A stretch of DNA of 64,000 nucleotides from an uncultured Eremococcus sp. (GTDB lineage Bacteria > Bacillota > Bacilli > Lactobacillales > Aerococcaceae). Positions 54,332 through 63,990 of the stretch are shown piece after piece. The position numbers and the translations under genes were made by a program. The notes under the pieces are model-generated. The model worked only from the letters and a program-made list of their open reading frames with translations, was not told where the DNA came from and did not search any database. The stretch is taken from assembly GCA_943914835.1 (NCBI GenBank), contig CALUDO010000004.1:38800-102799 (forward strand). The letters run 5' to 3'. Each line of letters opens with the position of its first letter. Positions within the stretch are counted from its first letter, which is position 1.

Positions 54332-57300
54332 ATGTTTCATTTTGTGACAGGACCTGTTACAGCTGATAAGCGTCAGGCCTTATTAAATCATTTTCTAGAA
54401 AGTAAGAAGACCAATCCTGCGGCCCGTCTAATCTATCTAATTCCTGAACATATTAAATTCGATACTGAAGAAGCAATTCTCAACCATCTTCAAGAATATT
54501 ACAGTGAAGACCAAGCAGCTTCTTTTGATATTCAAGTCTTATCATTCTCTAGGTTACTTTGGTTTTTGGATAAAAAGAATCAATTTAATAATATAAATAT
54601 TAGCCGTCTCGGATTAAGTATGATTCTTCGTCAGATTATAATAGAGACTAAAGATGAATTAGAGGTTTTTGGTAGACAAGTGAATAAACAAGGATTTACT
54701 GAGGATTTAATGGACTTATTTACTGAACTGTTTGAAGGAAATATTCAAGTTGAGGACCTTAGTCTTGCACTTGAAGACTTTGAATCTCCAATTGGCCGTC
54801 TTCACCAAGAGCAAGAAATAAAAGACTTACAAAACTTATATGCACGGTTCTTGGACCGGGTAGTTGATTTATCAATTGAAGATTATGCTCAATATGATCA
54901 AATTATAGATCTATTGGTGGAAAATGGTACAAATGCATTTCAGGACACCTACATGGTGGTTGATCAATATTATGGCCTAAATGCCCGGCAGATGGGCTTA
55001 ATCAGTCAACTCGCCGCTCATCTTCATACTTTGTATTATTGTATTCCTTTGACCAAAGAAGACCTGTCATCTAAGTCCACATATAATCCTGTCTTAAACC
55101 TGCCCAAACGGACCTACCATCAAGTCCTTGAATTACTGCAAACTCAAGCAATTCCAGTAGGGAAAGAGATTGATATAACAGCAAAACATTCCTATGAAGC
55201 AAGGTTGGCAGAGAATTTTAAACGAATGCAAGCCTTTCAACCGATACAAAATAACAATTCCTTAGAAATAGTCAGCTTTTTTACTAGCTATCCTAGCATC
55301 CATGATGAGTTATTGGCTGTCACCAATGAGATTAATCGTCTAGTAAGAGAAGAGGGTCTGAGATATAAGGATATTTTGGTGACCAGTCGGCAACTAGAAG
55401 ATTATAAGTTGCTGGCTCCAATCTATTTTCAATTAAATGAAATTCCATTATTCTTTGATCATGCTAGTAAAATGGCTGATCATCCTTTTATGATGCTGTT
55501 AGAATCTCTAATCAACCTAAAACGGTATAATTACCGAATTTCAGATATTATGCAAATTTTAAAGTCTCCTTTGGTAAGTTTAGCCGATCCTATAGAGTCT
55601 AAATATTTAGGAGATAGACGGTTGAATACCCTTGCGCAAGTGGAGAATATTTTAATCGAAAATGGTTTTGAGGGGTATCTATGGAAGCAAAAAGCACTTT
55701 TATGGCACTTTGATAAAGAAGATTTTCCAGTTCTTGGGCTTCATGGAGAAGCTATTCAGGGATCAAATCTAGGACAATTAATCAATCAAATGAGTCAGTG
55801 GCTAAGTACAGAAATTATTCAACCCTTGGAAAATTGGCAGTCAGGTAAGGGTAGAGAAACGGCCACTTGGCTATATCATTTACTGACTAAATTAGGGGTT
55901 GAAAAAGGTTTGTCTCAAGCTAGAGACAGGTACATTGATCAAGGAGACTTGGAGCGAGCTCGGCAATGTGAGCAAATTTGGGACACCTTCATAGAATTTT
56001 TGGATGAGTTTGTAACAATTTTTGAAAAGGATAATATAGACTTTAATTTATTCAATGAACTTTTGATAAAATCAATAAAAGATGCAAGTTTTCACATAAT
56101 TCCGCCAAGTATGGATCAGGTTACCTTTACAGCGATTGATAGTCCACAAGTGAAGACTTATCAAGTCTCTTTTGTCTTAGGCCTCAACCATGATGCATTT
56201 CCTCGCCTAGGCAAGCAAAATTCATTCTTAACTCGGTCTCAACGAATGAATATTAACCAGGCTATCTTACCACATCAGTATTTAAGTGATTTTGAGCAAG
56301 ATAACTTTGATCAGGAATTATTTGTTTTCTATCAGTCTCTTCTAAAAAGTGAGCACAGATATTACTTTTCATTTTATTATGACGCTAATAAAGATTCGAA
56401 CGACTGGTCAAACTATGTCAAAAATCTTATGGTTTCATTGGAAGGGGACTATAAAGCATTAGACAATCATATAGCTTATGCAAGTCCACTGCTTCAGTTA
56501 ATGGAAACGCTGGGTCAGATTAAATTAGATAATACGGATGAATGCTCTGATCAAAATTTAAGAGAGAAATTAAGAGAACTTTATTCAGAATTTGATAATT
56601 TAGATAGTCTTTTGAATCAACTGAGTCGCTTTAATGATTTGCCTTCGTCAATTGCTCCTGAGACAGCGAAGAAATTATATGGCACAAACTTGTCAGCATC
56701 AGTGTCGCGCATTGAAACTTTCTACCAGGATCCATTTTCTCATTTCTTAATTTACGGTTTGAAATTGAAAGAACGTGAGTCTTATAAAATTGATGCTCTT
56801 AAAACGGGAGATTATTATCACGCTGTTTTAGATATACTGGTCAAATCTATGATTGACCAGGGGATAGACTGGCAGAGTCTAGACTTGAAACAGATTCAGG
56901 CCTTACTCATGGAAAGTGTTCAAGTTTATGAAGATAATTTGATTAATAATATTTTTAAAGTGAATGGGCAGAATCGGGCCATTCAACATCAACTCAATCA
57001 GGATTTATTCAGATTTCTACAAATTAGCCAGGAACAAGCAAGGATTTTGTCTAGTCGACCCTTATTGACAGAACAAATTTTTGGTCAGTCTCGTCAGGCT
57101 CAATTACAGACTTTAGACTTTCCTCTTCAGAGAGGCGGTCGATTATCTTTAACTGGTAAGATTGACCGAATTGACCAAATTACCACACAAAAGGGGCGCT
57201 TTATTGAGGTGATTGATTATAAGTCTTCACCAAAGGATTTTAAGTTAACTAACGTTTATTATGGCCTAGATTTGCAAATTTTAACCTATCTAGGAGTTGC

Positions 57301-57814
57301 CCTGTCTAATTATCCAGAATACAGAGCCCTGGGTGCTTTTTATCAGTCATTGAAGCAAGACTTCCAAAAAGAAGAAGAGAACTTTGAGCAGGATCATTTT
57401 AAAGTAGGAGACCAACTAAACGATAACCGTCTATCCGGTTTTGTGAGTGTAGATGAGGGAGCCTATCAATTAATTGAACCTAGCCTTGAGGATTATTCGT
57501 CAGTCTTTAACTTGAAGATTAATAAGAATGGGTCCTATTCTAAGACGAGTCAAGTTGTATCTGAGGGGGACTTGCAATTATTATTAGACTACGTTCACGG
57601 TCTTTTTACTCAAGCAGGGGATGCCATTCTAGCAGGAGAAATAACTTTACAACCTTACAAAGATTTACAATATACACCTTCCCTTCAATATCCTTATCGG
57701 GTGATTTCTGGTTTTGATGCTAGCAGTAATTATCAGGCCTACCGTAAACAAACAATCAATAAAAATCAGGTTATGACCCTAATACAAGAAAGTCTTGAGG
57801 AAAGGAAGAAGTAG
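54332..57814 (+). CDS. rexB: ATP-dependent nuclease subunit B (RexB/AddB type)
   Basis: With RexA/AddA this subunit resects double-strand breaks for RecA. The N-terminus aligns with AddB, but the Walker A site reads GPVTADKRQALL with no G-K-T. The C-terminal nuclease domain is intact: GKIDRID, DYKSS at about residue 962, and LQILTYL. The four cysteines that hold AddB's iron-sulfur cluster are replaced by D800, S1117, Y1120 and S1126 at exactly matching spacing (QDPFSHF and TPSLQYPYRVISGFD). This is the pattern I recall for RexB of streptococci. The start is ATG 54332 after GGGGGAAA; length is 1160 residues. Confidence 0.93.
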   Translation: MFHFVTGPVTADKRQALLNHFLESKKTNPAARLIYLIPEHIKFDTEEAILNHLQEYYSEDQAASFDIQVLSFSRLLWFLDKKNQFNNINISRLGLSMILRQIIIETKDELEVFGRQVNKQGFTEDLMDLFTELFEGNIQVEDLSLALEDFESPIGRLHQEQEIKDLQNLYARFLDRVVDLSIEDYAQYDQIIDLLVENGTNAFQDTYMVVDQYYGLNARQMGLISQLAAHLHTLYYCIPLTKEDLSSKSTYNPVLNLPKRTYHQVLELLQTQAIPVGKEIDITAKHSYEARLAENFKRMQAFQPIQNNNSLEIVSFFTSYPSIHDELLAVTNEINRLVREEGLRYKDILVTSRQLEDYKLLAPIYFQLNEIPLFFDHASKMADHPFMMLLESLINLKRYNYRISDIMQILKSPLVSLADPIESKYLGDRRLNTLAQVENILIENGFEGYLWKQKALLWHFDKEDFPVLGLHGEAIQGSNLGQLINQMSQWLSTEIIQPLENWQSGKGRETATWLYHLLTKLGVEKGLSQARDRYIDQGDLERARQCEQIWDTFIEFLDEFVTIFEKDNIDFNLFNELLIKSIKDASFHIIPPSMDQVTFTAIDSPQVKTYQVSFVLGLNHDAFPRLGKQNSFLTRSQRMNINQAILPHQYLSDFEQDNFDQELFVFYQSLLKSEHRYYFSFYYDANKDSNDWSNYVKNLMVSLEGDYKALDNHIAYASPLLQLMETLGQIKLDNTDECSDQNLREKLRELYSEFDNLDSLLNQLSRFNDLPSSIAPETAKKLYGTNLSASVSRIETFYQDPFSHFLIYGLKLKERESYKIDALKTGDYYHAVLDILVKSMIDQGIDWQSLDLKQIQALLMESVQVYEDNLINNIFKVNGQNRAIQHQLNQDLFRFLQISQEQARILSSRPLLTEQIFGQSRQAQLQTLDFPLQRGGRLSLTGKIDRIDQITTQKGRFIEVIDYKSSPKDFKLTNVYYGLDLQILTYLGVALSNYPEYRALGAFYQSLKQDFQKEEENFEQDHFKVGDQLNDNRLSGFVSVDEGAYQLIEPSLEDYSSVFNLKINKNGSYSKTSQVVSEGDLQLLLDYVHGLFTQAGDAILAGEITLQPYKDLQYTPSLQYPYRVISGFDASSNYQAYRKQTINKNQVMTLIQESLEERKK

Positions 57815-60800
57815 ATGATAGAAATTCCAATCAAACCAAATAATGCCAAATTTAATGACGATCAATGGCAAGCGATTCATCAAAGTGGATCGAATATTCT
57901 TGTGGCTGCTTCTGCTGGCTCTGGTAAGACAACAGTCCTAATTGAACGGATTTTAACCAAAATCCTAAATCAGTCAGCCTCAATTGATGAACTATTAATG
58001 GTAACCTTTACAGAAGCTGCCGCTAAAGAAATGAAAGACCGGATGGAGGCCCGGTTAAAAGATAGTTTAAATATGACAAAAAATCCGGACCAACAACGTC
58101 AAATTATTTCTCAATTACAAAAATTACCTCAAGCCGATATACGAACACTCCATAGCTTTTGTTTAAAAATTATTGAAGATTTTTATTATTTGACTGACAT
58201 TTCCGCTGATTTTACTTTGATTACAGACGAAAGTCGATTACGACTTATTAAGGAAGATGTTTGGCAAAAATTAATTTCTGATATTATGAGTGAAAAAAGG
58301 GAATTGAAATCAGAAGCTTATCTCAGTCTTCTAGATATATATTCTGATCGCCGATCCGACCGAAAACTATTTGATATGGTTTTGGCTATTTATAATTTTG
58401 AAAGAGCTCAGGCTGAAAGTGATATATGGTTAAATGGGGCTGGAAATTTTCAGGCTAATTTCCAGGCCTTCATTGATAGCCCACTATTTAAGGAAAGTTT
58501 TTTGGGATCGGTAAGGGAAGACCTTGTTCAACTGGACAAGAAAAATCAAAGAGCCCTTGATTTATTGCAAAGCGGTGAAGCTAAGACTATAGAGCGCTAT
58601 CTGCCCATTCTGGAAAATGAGGGAACGACATATCAATCCTTATTAGACCAGCTGATAAGGGTTGAACTTAATATTGCTAATTTTATCGAATCAGTTCGCG
58701 GCTTATCCTACGAAAGGTGGCCTAGTATTCCTAAAAATAGCGAAGACAAGGAATTAGTGAACCAAGTAAAAGCCATTCGGGATGAAAATAAGCAAGAAAT
58801 GAAGAAGATTCAATCACTCTTTCCTTATGACTGGAAAGACCAGGTTTTGATAGACCAAGCAGCAGCTAGAGATCTCGAAAATCTGATTATCTTATGTCGT
58901 TTATTTAAGGAAGATTATCAAGCAAAGAAAGAATCCTTAGCAATTCTGGAGTATAATGATTTAGAACATTTAAGCTTAGAAATTCTTGCCCCAGTTGATC
59001 TAATAGACCAGAATCGACATCCTAGTGTGGCTGCCCTTTACTATCAAGAGCATTTTAAGGAGATTCTGGTGGATGAATATCAAGACATAAATGAGATTCA
59101 AGGAGAGATTCTAGCTTGGTTAAGTCACGAATATCAAGCCAATCAAGTCGGCAACTTATTTATGGTTGGTGATGTTAAGCAATCCATTTATGGTTTTCGT
59201 ATGGCAGAGCCTTCCCTATTTTTAAGTAAATATTTGGCTTACCAGGATAGAGGAGAGCCAGGCCAATTAATCGTTTTGAATAAAAATTATCGATCCCGAG
59301 ATGAAGTTCTTCAATTTACAAATTTCCTATTTGAACGCATAATGGGGACAGATTTTGGTGAAATGGACTATGGGGAAATGGAGGCTTTGAAAGCTGGAAA
59401 TCTTAATTTTCAACCTCCATGGCCCCATAATGACTTCAATATCCGCTTACTTCTCAATCAGAAAGAATCTAGTCAAAAGGATATTAGTGAGGAAAACCCT
59501 GAGGATATTTTTGATTCTAGCTTAGAAGCGGAATTAACTTTAATTGCGCTTGATATAAAGAAGCAAGTCCAAGACGGTCGACTCATATTCGATAAAGCAA
59601 GTGGAAAAATGCGTCCAGTAGAGTTTAAGGATTTTGTCATTCTATCTTCAACTAGGGGGCCTTTCTATGGTGGACAAATAATTTTTGAACGTCTAGACCT
59701 TCCCTTAAAGACTCAAAGGGTAGAACATTACTTTCAACGACAGGAGATCCAATTAATTTTAGCTCTCCTACAGATTATAGATAATCCTTATCAAGATATA
59801 CCTTTAGTGGCTGTCCTGCGATCCTTCTTCTTAGGATTAGATGATGAGGACTTGAGTCAAATTCGAATTCATCAGCGTGAAGGATCTTTTTATGGAGCCT
59901 TGCTCTCATTTGCGTCTACTTCGCAGACCGAAGATAAGTTACAAAGTCTTCAAATTCGGTGTCGTCACTTTCTAGAACAAGTCAACCACTGGCGCGATTT
60001 AAGTCAAGAGGTTTCCATACAGGACTTAATCTGGCAAATCTATTTAGATAGTCTTTATTTAAACTTTATGGCGGCCCTGCCTATGGGTGAACAAAGAGTG
60101 GCCAATCTTCATGCCTTATATCAACGGGCGGATGACTTTACCCAAGATGGATTCCAAGGAATCTCTGGTTTTATCCATTATATTCATGAAGTTATTCGTC
60201 AAGATAAGGATATTGCGGAACCCCTCCTTTTGGATGAAGAGGATAATTTCATACAAATGATGACAGTGCACGCTTCTAAAGGCCTAGAGTTTCCTATTGT
60301 TTACCTCGTGAATACAAGTAAAGGATTCAATCAAAGTGACAGTCGATCCAAGTATATTCTCAATAAAGATTATGGTATAGCCAGTGATTTCTATAATAGG
60401 GATAGCCGCAAATCCTATAAATCACTCCTTAAGCAAGCCTTCAGCCAAGAAAAGAGTGATAAATTAAAGGCAGAAGAAATGCGTAAATTATACGTTGCCT
60501 TGACTCGGGCTGAACAAGCCTTGATTATCGTAGGGTCGATTGATAGCTATGAGGATTGGGAAAATGATATAGAAAATATAAAGAACCGGGTCAATCCTCA
60601 TAGTCTTCTAGCTGACTCAGGCCTCAGACGAAAAGCGAAATCTTGGCTGAACTGGATTCAGATTGCTTTGGGGTCAAAAAGTAAGAGTAGTCTGACAGAC
60701 CAGGTCTTCAGTATTGATCAGATTAATATCGAGATCTTCCATGAAGATGATTTAGCAGAGACTTTGAAGACGTTTAAAGAAGATCATCAATCCTATCGCA

Positions 60801-61672
60801 ATTACATTAAAGGAATTCAAAATTCTATCCATCAGAAAAACTCAGAGGATGATTCTAGGATTAAGGATGTGGTCGATTTTCAGTATCCGTTCACTTTAGC
60901 GAGTCGAACATCTTCCTATCAATCAGTTTCCGAATTGAAACGGCTTTATGAAGATCCTCAAACTAAAAACCTATCTCATTATCAAGACCGAAGGGGAGGG
61001 GTTAGCCTTACTTCTAGGGAGACCATTGCTGGAATTCGCTATACTGAAGATACCTTTAAAAAGCCAAGATTTATAGAAGAAAGTCAAACTGTAAGTCCGT
61101 CAGAATTGGGGTCTTATATTCATTTTGTGCTGCAACATTTAGAATTCAGCGAATTTCAAAAAAAGAATATTGACAAAGAATTAAATCGACAGTTAGATAT
61201 AATCCCCTTGAGAGAGTTTGAAGGCAAGTTGACAGATCATCATTTCGAGAATATCAAGTGGTTTCTCGCTTCTGATTTAGGTCAATTACTCATTACAAAA
61301 GGTGAATCCTTACAGAGAGAGCAAGCCTTTAGTATGCAGGTGCCCGCAAGGAAAATTTTTAAACCAGCCTATGAGAATTTAGAGGTTGAAGAACTAGCTA
61401 ATGATCAACTTCTCATTCATGGTATTATTGACCTCTTTTTGGAAACAGAGGAGGGTTTGATTTTAATTGATTATAAGACAAATGCCTTTAAACCTTATAT
61501 TCGCCAGACTAAACAAGAACAAATCCAATCGCTAGTGGAGAATTATCGATTTCAGTTTTCGATTTATGCTAGAGCTTTGACGCTAGCTAAACGACAGCCT
61601 CTAGAAAAAGTGTTAATGGTTTTATTAGATTACCAGGAAGTTGTAGAGATTAATCAACTCTATCAATTCTAA
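57815..61672 (+). CDS. rexA: ATP-dependent helicase/nuclease subunit A (RexA/AddA)
   Basis: RexA/AddA is the UvrD-like helicase motor plus nuclease of the break-resection complex. Helicase motifs are complete: Walker A AASAGSGKTT at 31-40, TFTEAAAKEM, LHSFCLKII, ILVDEYQDINEIQ, KQSIYGFRM and VHASKGLEFPIVYL. The C-terminal nuclease domain has HGIIDLF, IDYKTNAF (D1219, K1221) and FQFSIYARAL. The 1285-residue length is normal. The ATG follows directly on the rexB stop (TAGATG) after GAGGAAAGGAAG, so the two are coupled. Confidence 0.98.
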   Translation: MIEIPIKPNNAKFNDDQWQAIHQSGSNILVAASAGSGKTTVLIERILTKILNQSASIDELLMVTFTEAAAKEMKDRMEARLKDSLNMTKNPDQQRQIISQLQKLPQADIRTLHSFCLKIIEDFYYLTDISADFTLITDESRLRLIKEDVWQKLISDIMSEKRELKSEAYLSLLDIYSDRRSDRKLFDMVLAIYNFERAQAESDIWLNGAGNFQANFQAFIDSPLFKESFLGSVREDLVQLDKKNQRALDLLQSGEAKTIERYLPILENEGTTYQSLLDQLIRVELNIANFIESVRGLSYERWPSIPKNSEDKELVNQVKAIRDENKQEMKKIQSLFPYDWKDQVLIDQAAARDLENLIILCRLFKEDYQAKKESLAILEYNDLEHLSLEILAPVDLIDQNRHPSVAALYYQEHFKEILVDEYQDINEIQGEILAWLSHEYQANQVGNLFMVGDVKQSIYGFRMAEPSLFLSKYLAYQDRGEPGQLIVLNKNYRSRDEVLQFTNFLFERIMGTDFGEMDYGEMEALKAGNLNFQPPWPHNDFNIRLLLNQKESSQKDISEENPEDIFDSSLEAELTLIALDIKKQVQDGRLIFDKASGKMRPVEFKDFVILSSTRGPFYGGQIIFERLDLPLKTQRVEHYFQRQEIQLILALLQIIDNPYQDIPLVAVLRSFFLGLDDEDLSQIRIHQREGSFYGALLSFASTSQTEDKLQSLQIRCRHFLEQVNHWRDLSQEVSIQDLIWQIYLDSLYLNFMAALPMGEQRVANLHALYQRADDFTQDGFQGISGFIHYIHEVIRQDKDIAEPLLLDEEDNFIQMMTVHASKGLEFPIVYLVNTSKGFNQSDSRSKYILNKDYGIASDFYNRDSRKSYKSLLKQAFSQEKSDKLKAEEMRKLYVALTRAEQALIIVGSIDSYEDWENDIENIKNRVNPHSLLADSGLRRKAKSWLNWIQIALGSKSKSSLTDQVFSIDQINIEIFHEDDLAETLKTFKEDHQSYRNYIKGIQNSIHQKNSEDDSRIKDVVDFQYPFTLASRTSSYQSVSELKRLYEDPQTKNLSHYQDRRGGVSLTSRETIAGIRYTEDTFKKPRFIEESQTVSPSELGSYIHFVLQHLEFSEFQKKNIDKELNRQLDIIPLREFEGKLTDHHFENIKWFLASDLGQLLITKGESLQREQAFSMQVPARKIFKPAYENLEVEELANDQLLIHGIIDLFLETEEGLILIDYKTNAFKPYIRQTKQEQIQSLVENYRFQFSIYARALTLAKRQPLEKVLMVLLDYQEVVEINQLYQF

Positions 61673-61707
61673 AAGCTTTGCTGACCAAGAGACTGAGTAG
61701 AAAGTAA

Positions 61708-61755
61708 TAAAAGAAAAGCAGCAAGTGCGTTATCACTCGCTGCTTTTCTTTTTGC
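61708..61755. terminator. Bidirectional terminator between rexA and the glycosidase-like gene
   Basis: AAGAAAAGCAGC / GCTGCTTTTCTT perfect 12-base stem (61711-61722 with 61739-61750), extended inward by AGTG/CACT. It has A-rich DNA on the left and TTTT on the right, so it works for both convergent genes. Confidence 0.88.
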
Positions 61756-61777
61756 TTATAGTCATCTGCTAACAGGC

Positions 61778-63247
61778 TTAATAGTTGCCTTCTGAATTTC
61801 CTTCAAGAAGCTCCTCATCTTGCGCAGTGATGGTTTGGTTACCAGTGTCTGCTGTTTCCTGGGCGGGGTGGTTGGAAGTAACTTGACCGTTCTCATCAAC
61901 TTGCGGACTATAATCAACGCCTTGACTGTATTCTCCCATGGCATTCCACAATAAGAATTCATGAACCCCATTAGCGGCTAGGGCATTGACTTGGGCTTGA
62001 ACCTGGTCAGGTCCATACTCCTGATAGCTTCCCGCTGGAAGAGCATAGTCTGTAAAGTCTTGTAGCCAGGGTCGACTAGTTACTTTATTTTGGATACCCG
62101 CGAAAATCTTACTCTCGGCAAATATATAATTATCAACTACTTCATAAGGATATAAGTCTGGGGCATCTAAGTTAAAGAAGCCTGGTCCCCAGTGGGAAGG
62201 ATAGATCATGGCAGAGACTACATCTACATTTTCTGCCATTTGGGCAATATTCTGACCAATACCGCGGACATCAAAGGTATCTCCAGCGATAGTGGTATAG
62301 CCGAAGATATCAGCAGAAACGTCCACTCCATAGGGGGATAATCGTTCCTTAGCTAGGGCTAAGAACTGATTAATCGCTTGGACACGCTCAGAACCAGATT
62401 TATCGGGGTCATCTGAAACAAAAGAAGCAAAATCCCCTAAGTCATATTGAAGAGTGTCAGACCACTCAAAGAAACCTTCAGGGAAACGCACATAGTCAAA
62501 TTGAACGTCTTTAAATCCCATTTTAGCTGCTTCAATAGCAACGTCAATGACATAATTCTGCGTGTCTGCCATAAAAGGGTTGATAAACTTTGCGCCGTTT
62601 GCATCTTGCCAGACTTCATTTGTTTCAGGATCAATGAAAGACATGTCTGAATGGGCATCTGCTAACATATTGTCCTTAAAAGAAGTTATCCGGGCAATGG
62701 GATAAATTTGATGTTCTTGAAGAGTCTGTAGGATTGCCTTATAATCCACTGTTGCTACCGTATTTTCTTGAACAAGGGGATTGAGACTATCATTAGCGGG
62801 AATAATTTGACCGTAGTCATCTTTGAAGTCAATAACAACTGCATTAAGGTCTGTTTGATCAATAAAGTCAATGATTTGTTGGAAGTAGTTGGGATCCGCT
62901 ACATTTTCTGCCGTTAAGTAGAGGCCCTTAACCCCATCTTCCGGATAAGGGATATCAATGCCAGAATCATAAAAGAGAGATTTAGGCAATTCTTCTGGTT
63001 TCACCAACATAGGTTTCTTAGAAATAGTCAAGCCCTCATATCGCGCAGTATCATCCGTTAACGTACGATTATGGAAATCAACGACCTCATCCTGACTAAA
63101 TTTATAAGCGACTTCAGGTAGGGGGACTGAGCTTTCTTCTTCTTTTTCCTTTTTTTGACAACCACTAACAACAAAGAAAAATCCAAGAATTAAGATAAGT
63201 TTTTTTGCTATTTTCCATTTGGTTCTATTATGAGTCCTTTTCTTCAT
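61778..63247 (-). CDS. Lipoprotein with putative glycosyl hydrolase domain (DUF4015-like)
   Basis: The 489-residue protein has a basic, hydrophobic lipoprotein signal with lipobox VVSGC (Cys30), so it is anchored outside the membrane. A Glu/Ser linker leads to a TIM-barrel-like domain resembling the DUF4015 putative glycoside hydrolases: VKGLYLTAENVAD, NAVVIDFKDDYGQI, PIARITSFKDN, DVQFDYVRFPEG, DVSADIFGYTT and SAMIYPSHWGPG. Conserved Asp residues lie in DFKDD and DYVRFPEG. Substrate and activity are unknown; a wall or capsule polysaccharide is a guess. Start at 63247 follows GAGGTG; the upstream in-frame ATG at 63259 lacks a ribosome site. Confidence 0.85.
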   Translation of the reverse strand: MKKRTHNRTKWKIAKKLILILGFFFVVSGCQKKEKEEESSVPLPEVAYKFSQDEVVDFHNRTLTDDTARYEGLTISKKPMLVKPEELPKSLFYDSGIDIPYPEDGVKGLYLTAENVADPNYFQQIIDFIDQTDLNAVVIDFKDDYGQIIPANDSLNPLVQENTVATVDYKAILQTLQEHQIYPIARITSFKDNMLADAHSDMSFIDPETNEVWQDANGAKFINPFMADTQNYVIDVAIEAAKMGFKDVQFDYVRFPEGFFEWSDTLQYDLGDFASFVSDDPDKSGSERVQAINQFLALAKERLSPYGVDVSADIFGYTTIAGDTFDVRGIGQNIAQMAENVDVVSAMIYPSHWGPGFFNLDAPDLYPYEVVDNYIFAESKIFAGIQNKVTSRPWLQDFTDYALPAGSYQEYGPDQVQAQVNALAANGVHEFLLWNAMGEYSQGVDYSPQVDENGQVTSNHPAQETADTGNQTITAQDEELLEGNSEGNY

Positions 63248-63266
63248 AGTGCACCTCATCTATTAA

Positions 63267-63905
63267 TTAATGACTTTCTTGAAGGTTGGTTAAATACACT
63301 TTGAAATCAATTAGGTGGGCATTAATTGATTCGAAGTAGGTAAGTACCTTCTCAAGATTCATTTCATTATTTGTCATGAGTATCTCGATTGTATCAAAAA
63401 TTTTAAAGAAGTTTTCAAAATTAGTATCCGGATTCGCAATTGATTGATAGGTTTGGGACTCAAGATCTAAGTTCTGTAAATAATCTGAGCTATAAACTTC
63501 CAGGTCTTTTTGTAAATTAGATACTAAGTCGATAATTTCATTTATTTGATCCTTTGGTACTTCAGAACGTTTGAGTTGAGAAACCATTTCGTCATTTAAT
63601 TCCTGAAGTTTATCAGAATTATCTTGGAGTTCCTGGATTAGCTTACGTCGTTTGGCTACATTTTCTTGAATAGCAGAGTCCGAAGATTTGAAAAGAGATA
63701 AGTCATCTTCACCTGCTTTAAGGGTCGATTCGAAGTCTGTCTGAACACTTTCTTCTAAAAGTTGAATTTCAGCAAGGTGGTTGGTTATAGCAGTGATATT
63801 ATCTTGAACTAAAGTTGTGGTTCGAATGGATCGTTCAAGCGATTGGCTACAACCCGCCAATAATAAGCAGAGTGCCAGTAAAGTTAATCGATATAAATTC
63901 TTCAT
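63267..63905 (-). CDS. YkyA-like putative cell-wall-binding lipoprotein
   Basis: The 212-residue protein starts with a lipoprotein signal (MKNLYRLTLLALCLLLAGCS, lipobox LLAGC, Cys19). The rest is almost entirely helical and charged, with heptad patterns of a coiled coil (for example KRRKLIQELQDNSDKLQELN). This matches the YkyA family of putative cell-wall-binding lipoproteins, whose role is unknown. TAAGGAG lies 6 bases before its ATG at 63905. The glycosidase-like lipoprotein gene follows 19 bases after its stop, so the two are probably cotranscribed and may act together at the cell surface. Confidence 0.82.
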   Translation of the reverse strand: MKNLYRLTLLALCLLLAGCSQSLERSIRTTTLVQDNITAITNHLAEIQLLEESVQTDFESTLKAGEDDLSLFKSSDSAIQENVAKRRKLIQELQDNSDKLQELNDEMVSQLKRSEVPKDQINEIIDLVSNLQKDLEVYSSDYLQNLDLESQTYQSIANPDTNFENFFKIFDTIEILMTNNEMNLEKVLTYFESINAHLIDFKVYLTNLQESH

Positions 63906-63961
63906 GCGGTCTCCTTATATAACAAGAATTTGATAGAAAAGATAGTGCATTCGCTTGAACT

Positions 63962-63990
63962 AGTATATAATAATAATATTCTTAATTCAA
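63962..63990 (-). promoter_or_regulatory. Predicted promoter of the lipoprotein pair
   Basis: On the minus strand TTGAAT (63990-63985), a 17-base spacer, TATACT (63967-63962). It lies 56 bases before the YkyA-like start codon. Confidence 0.7.
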
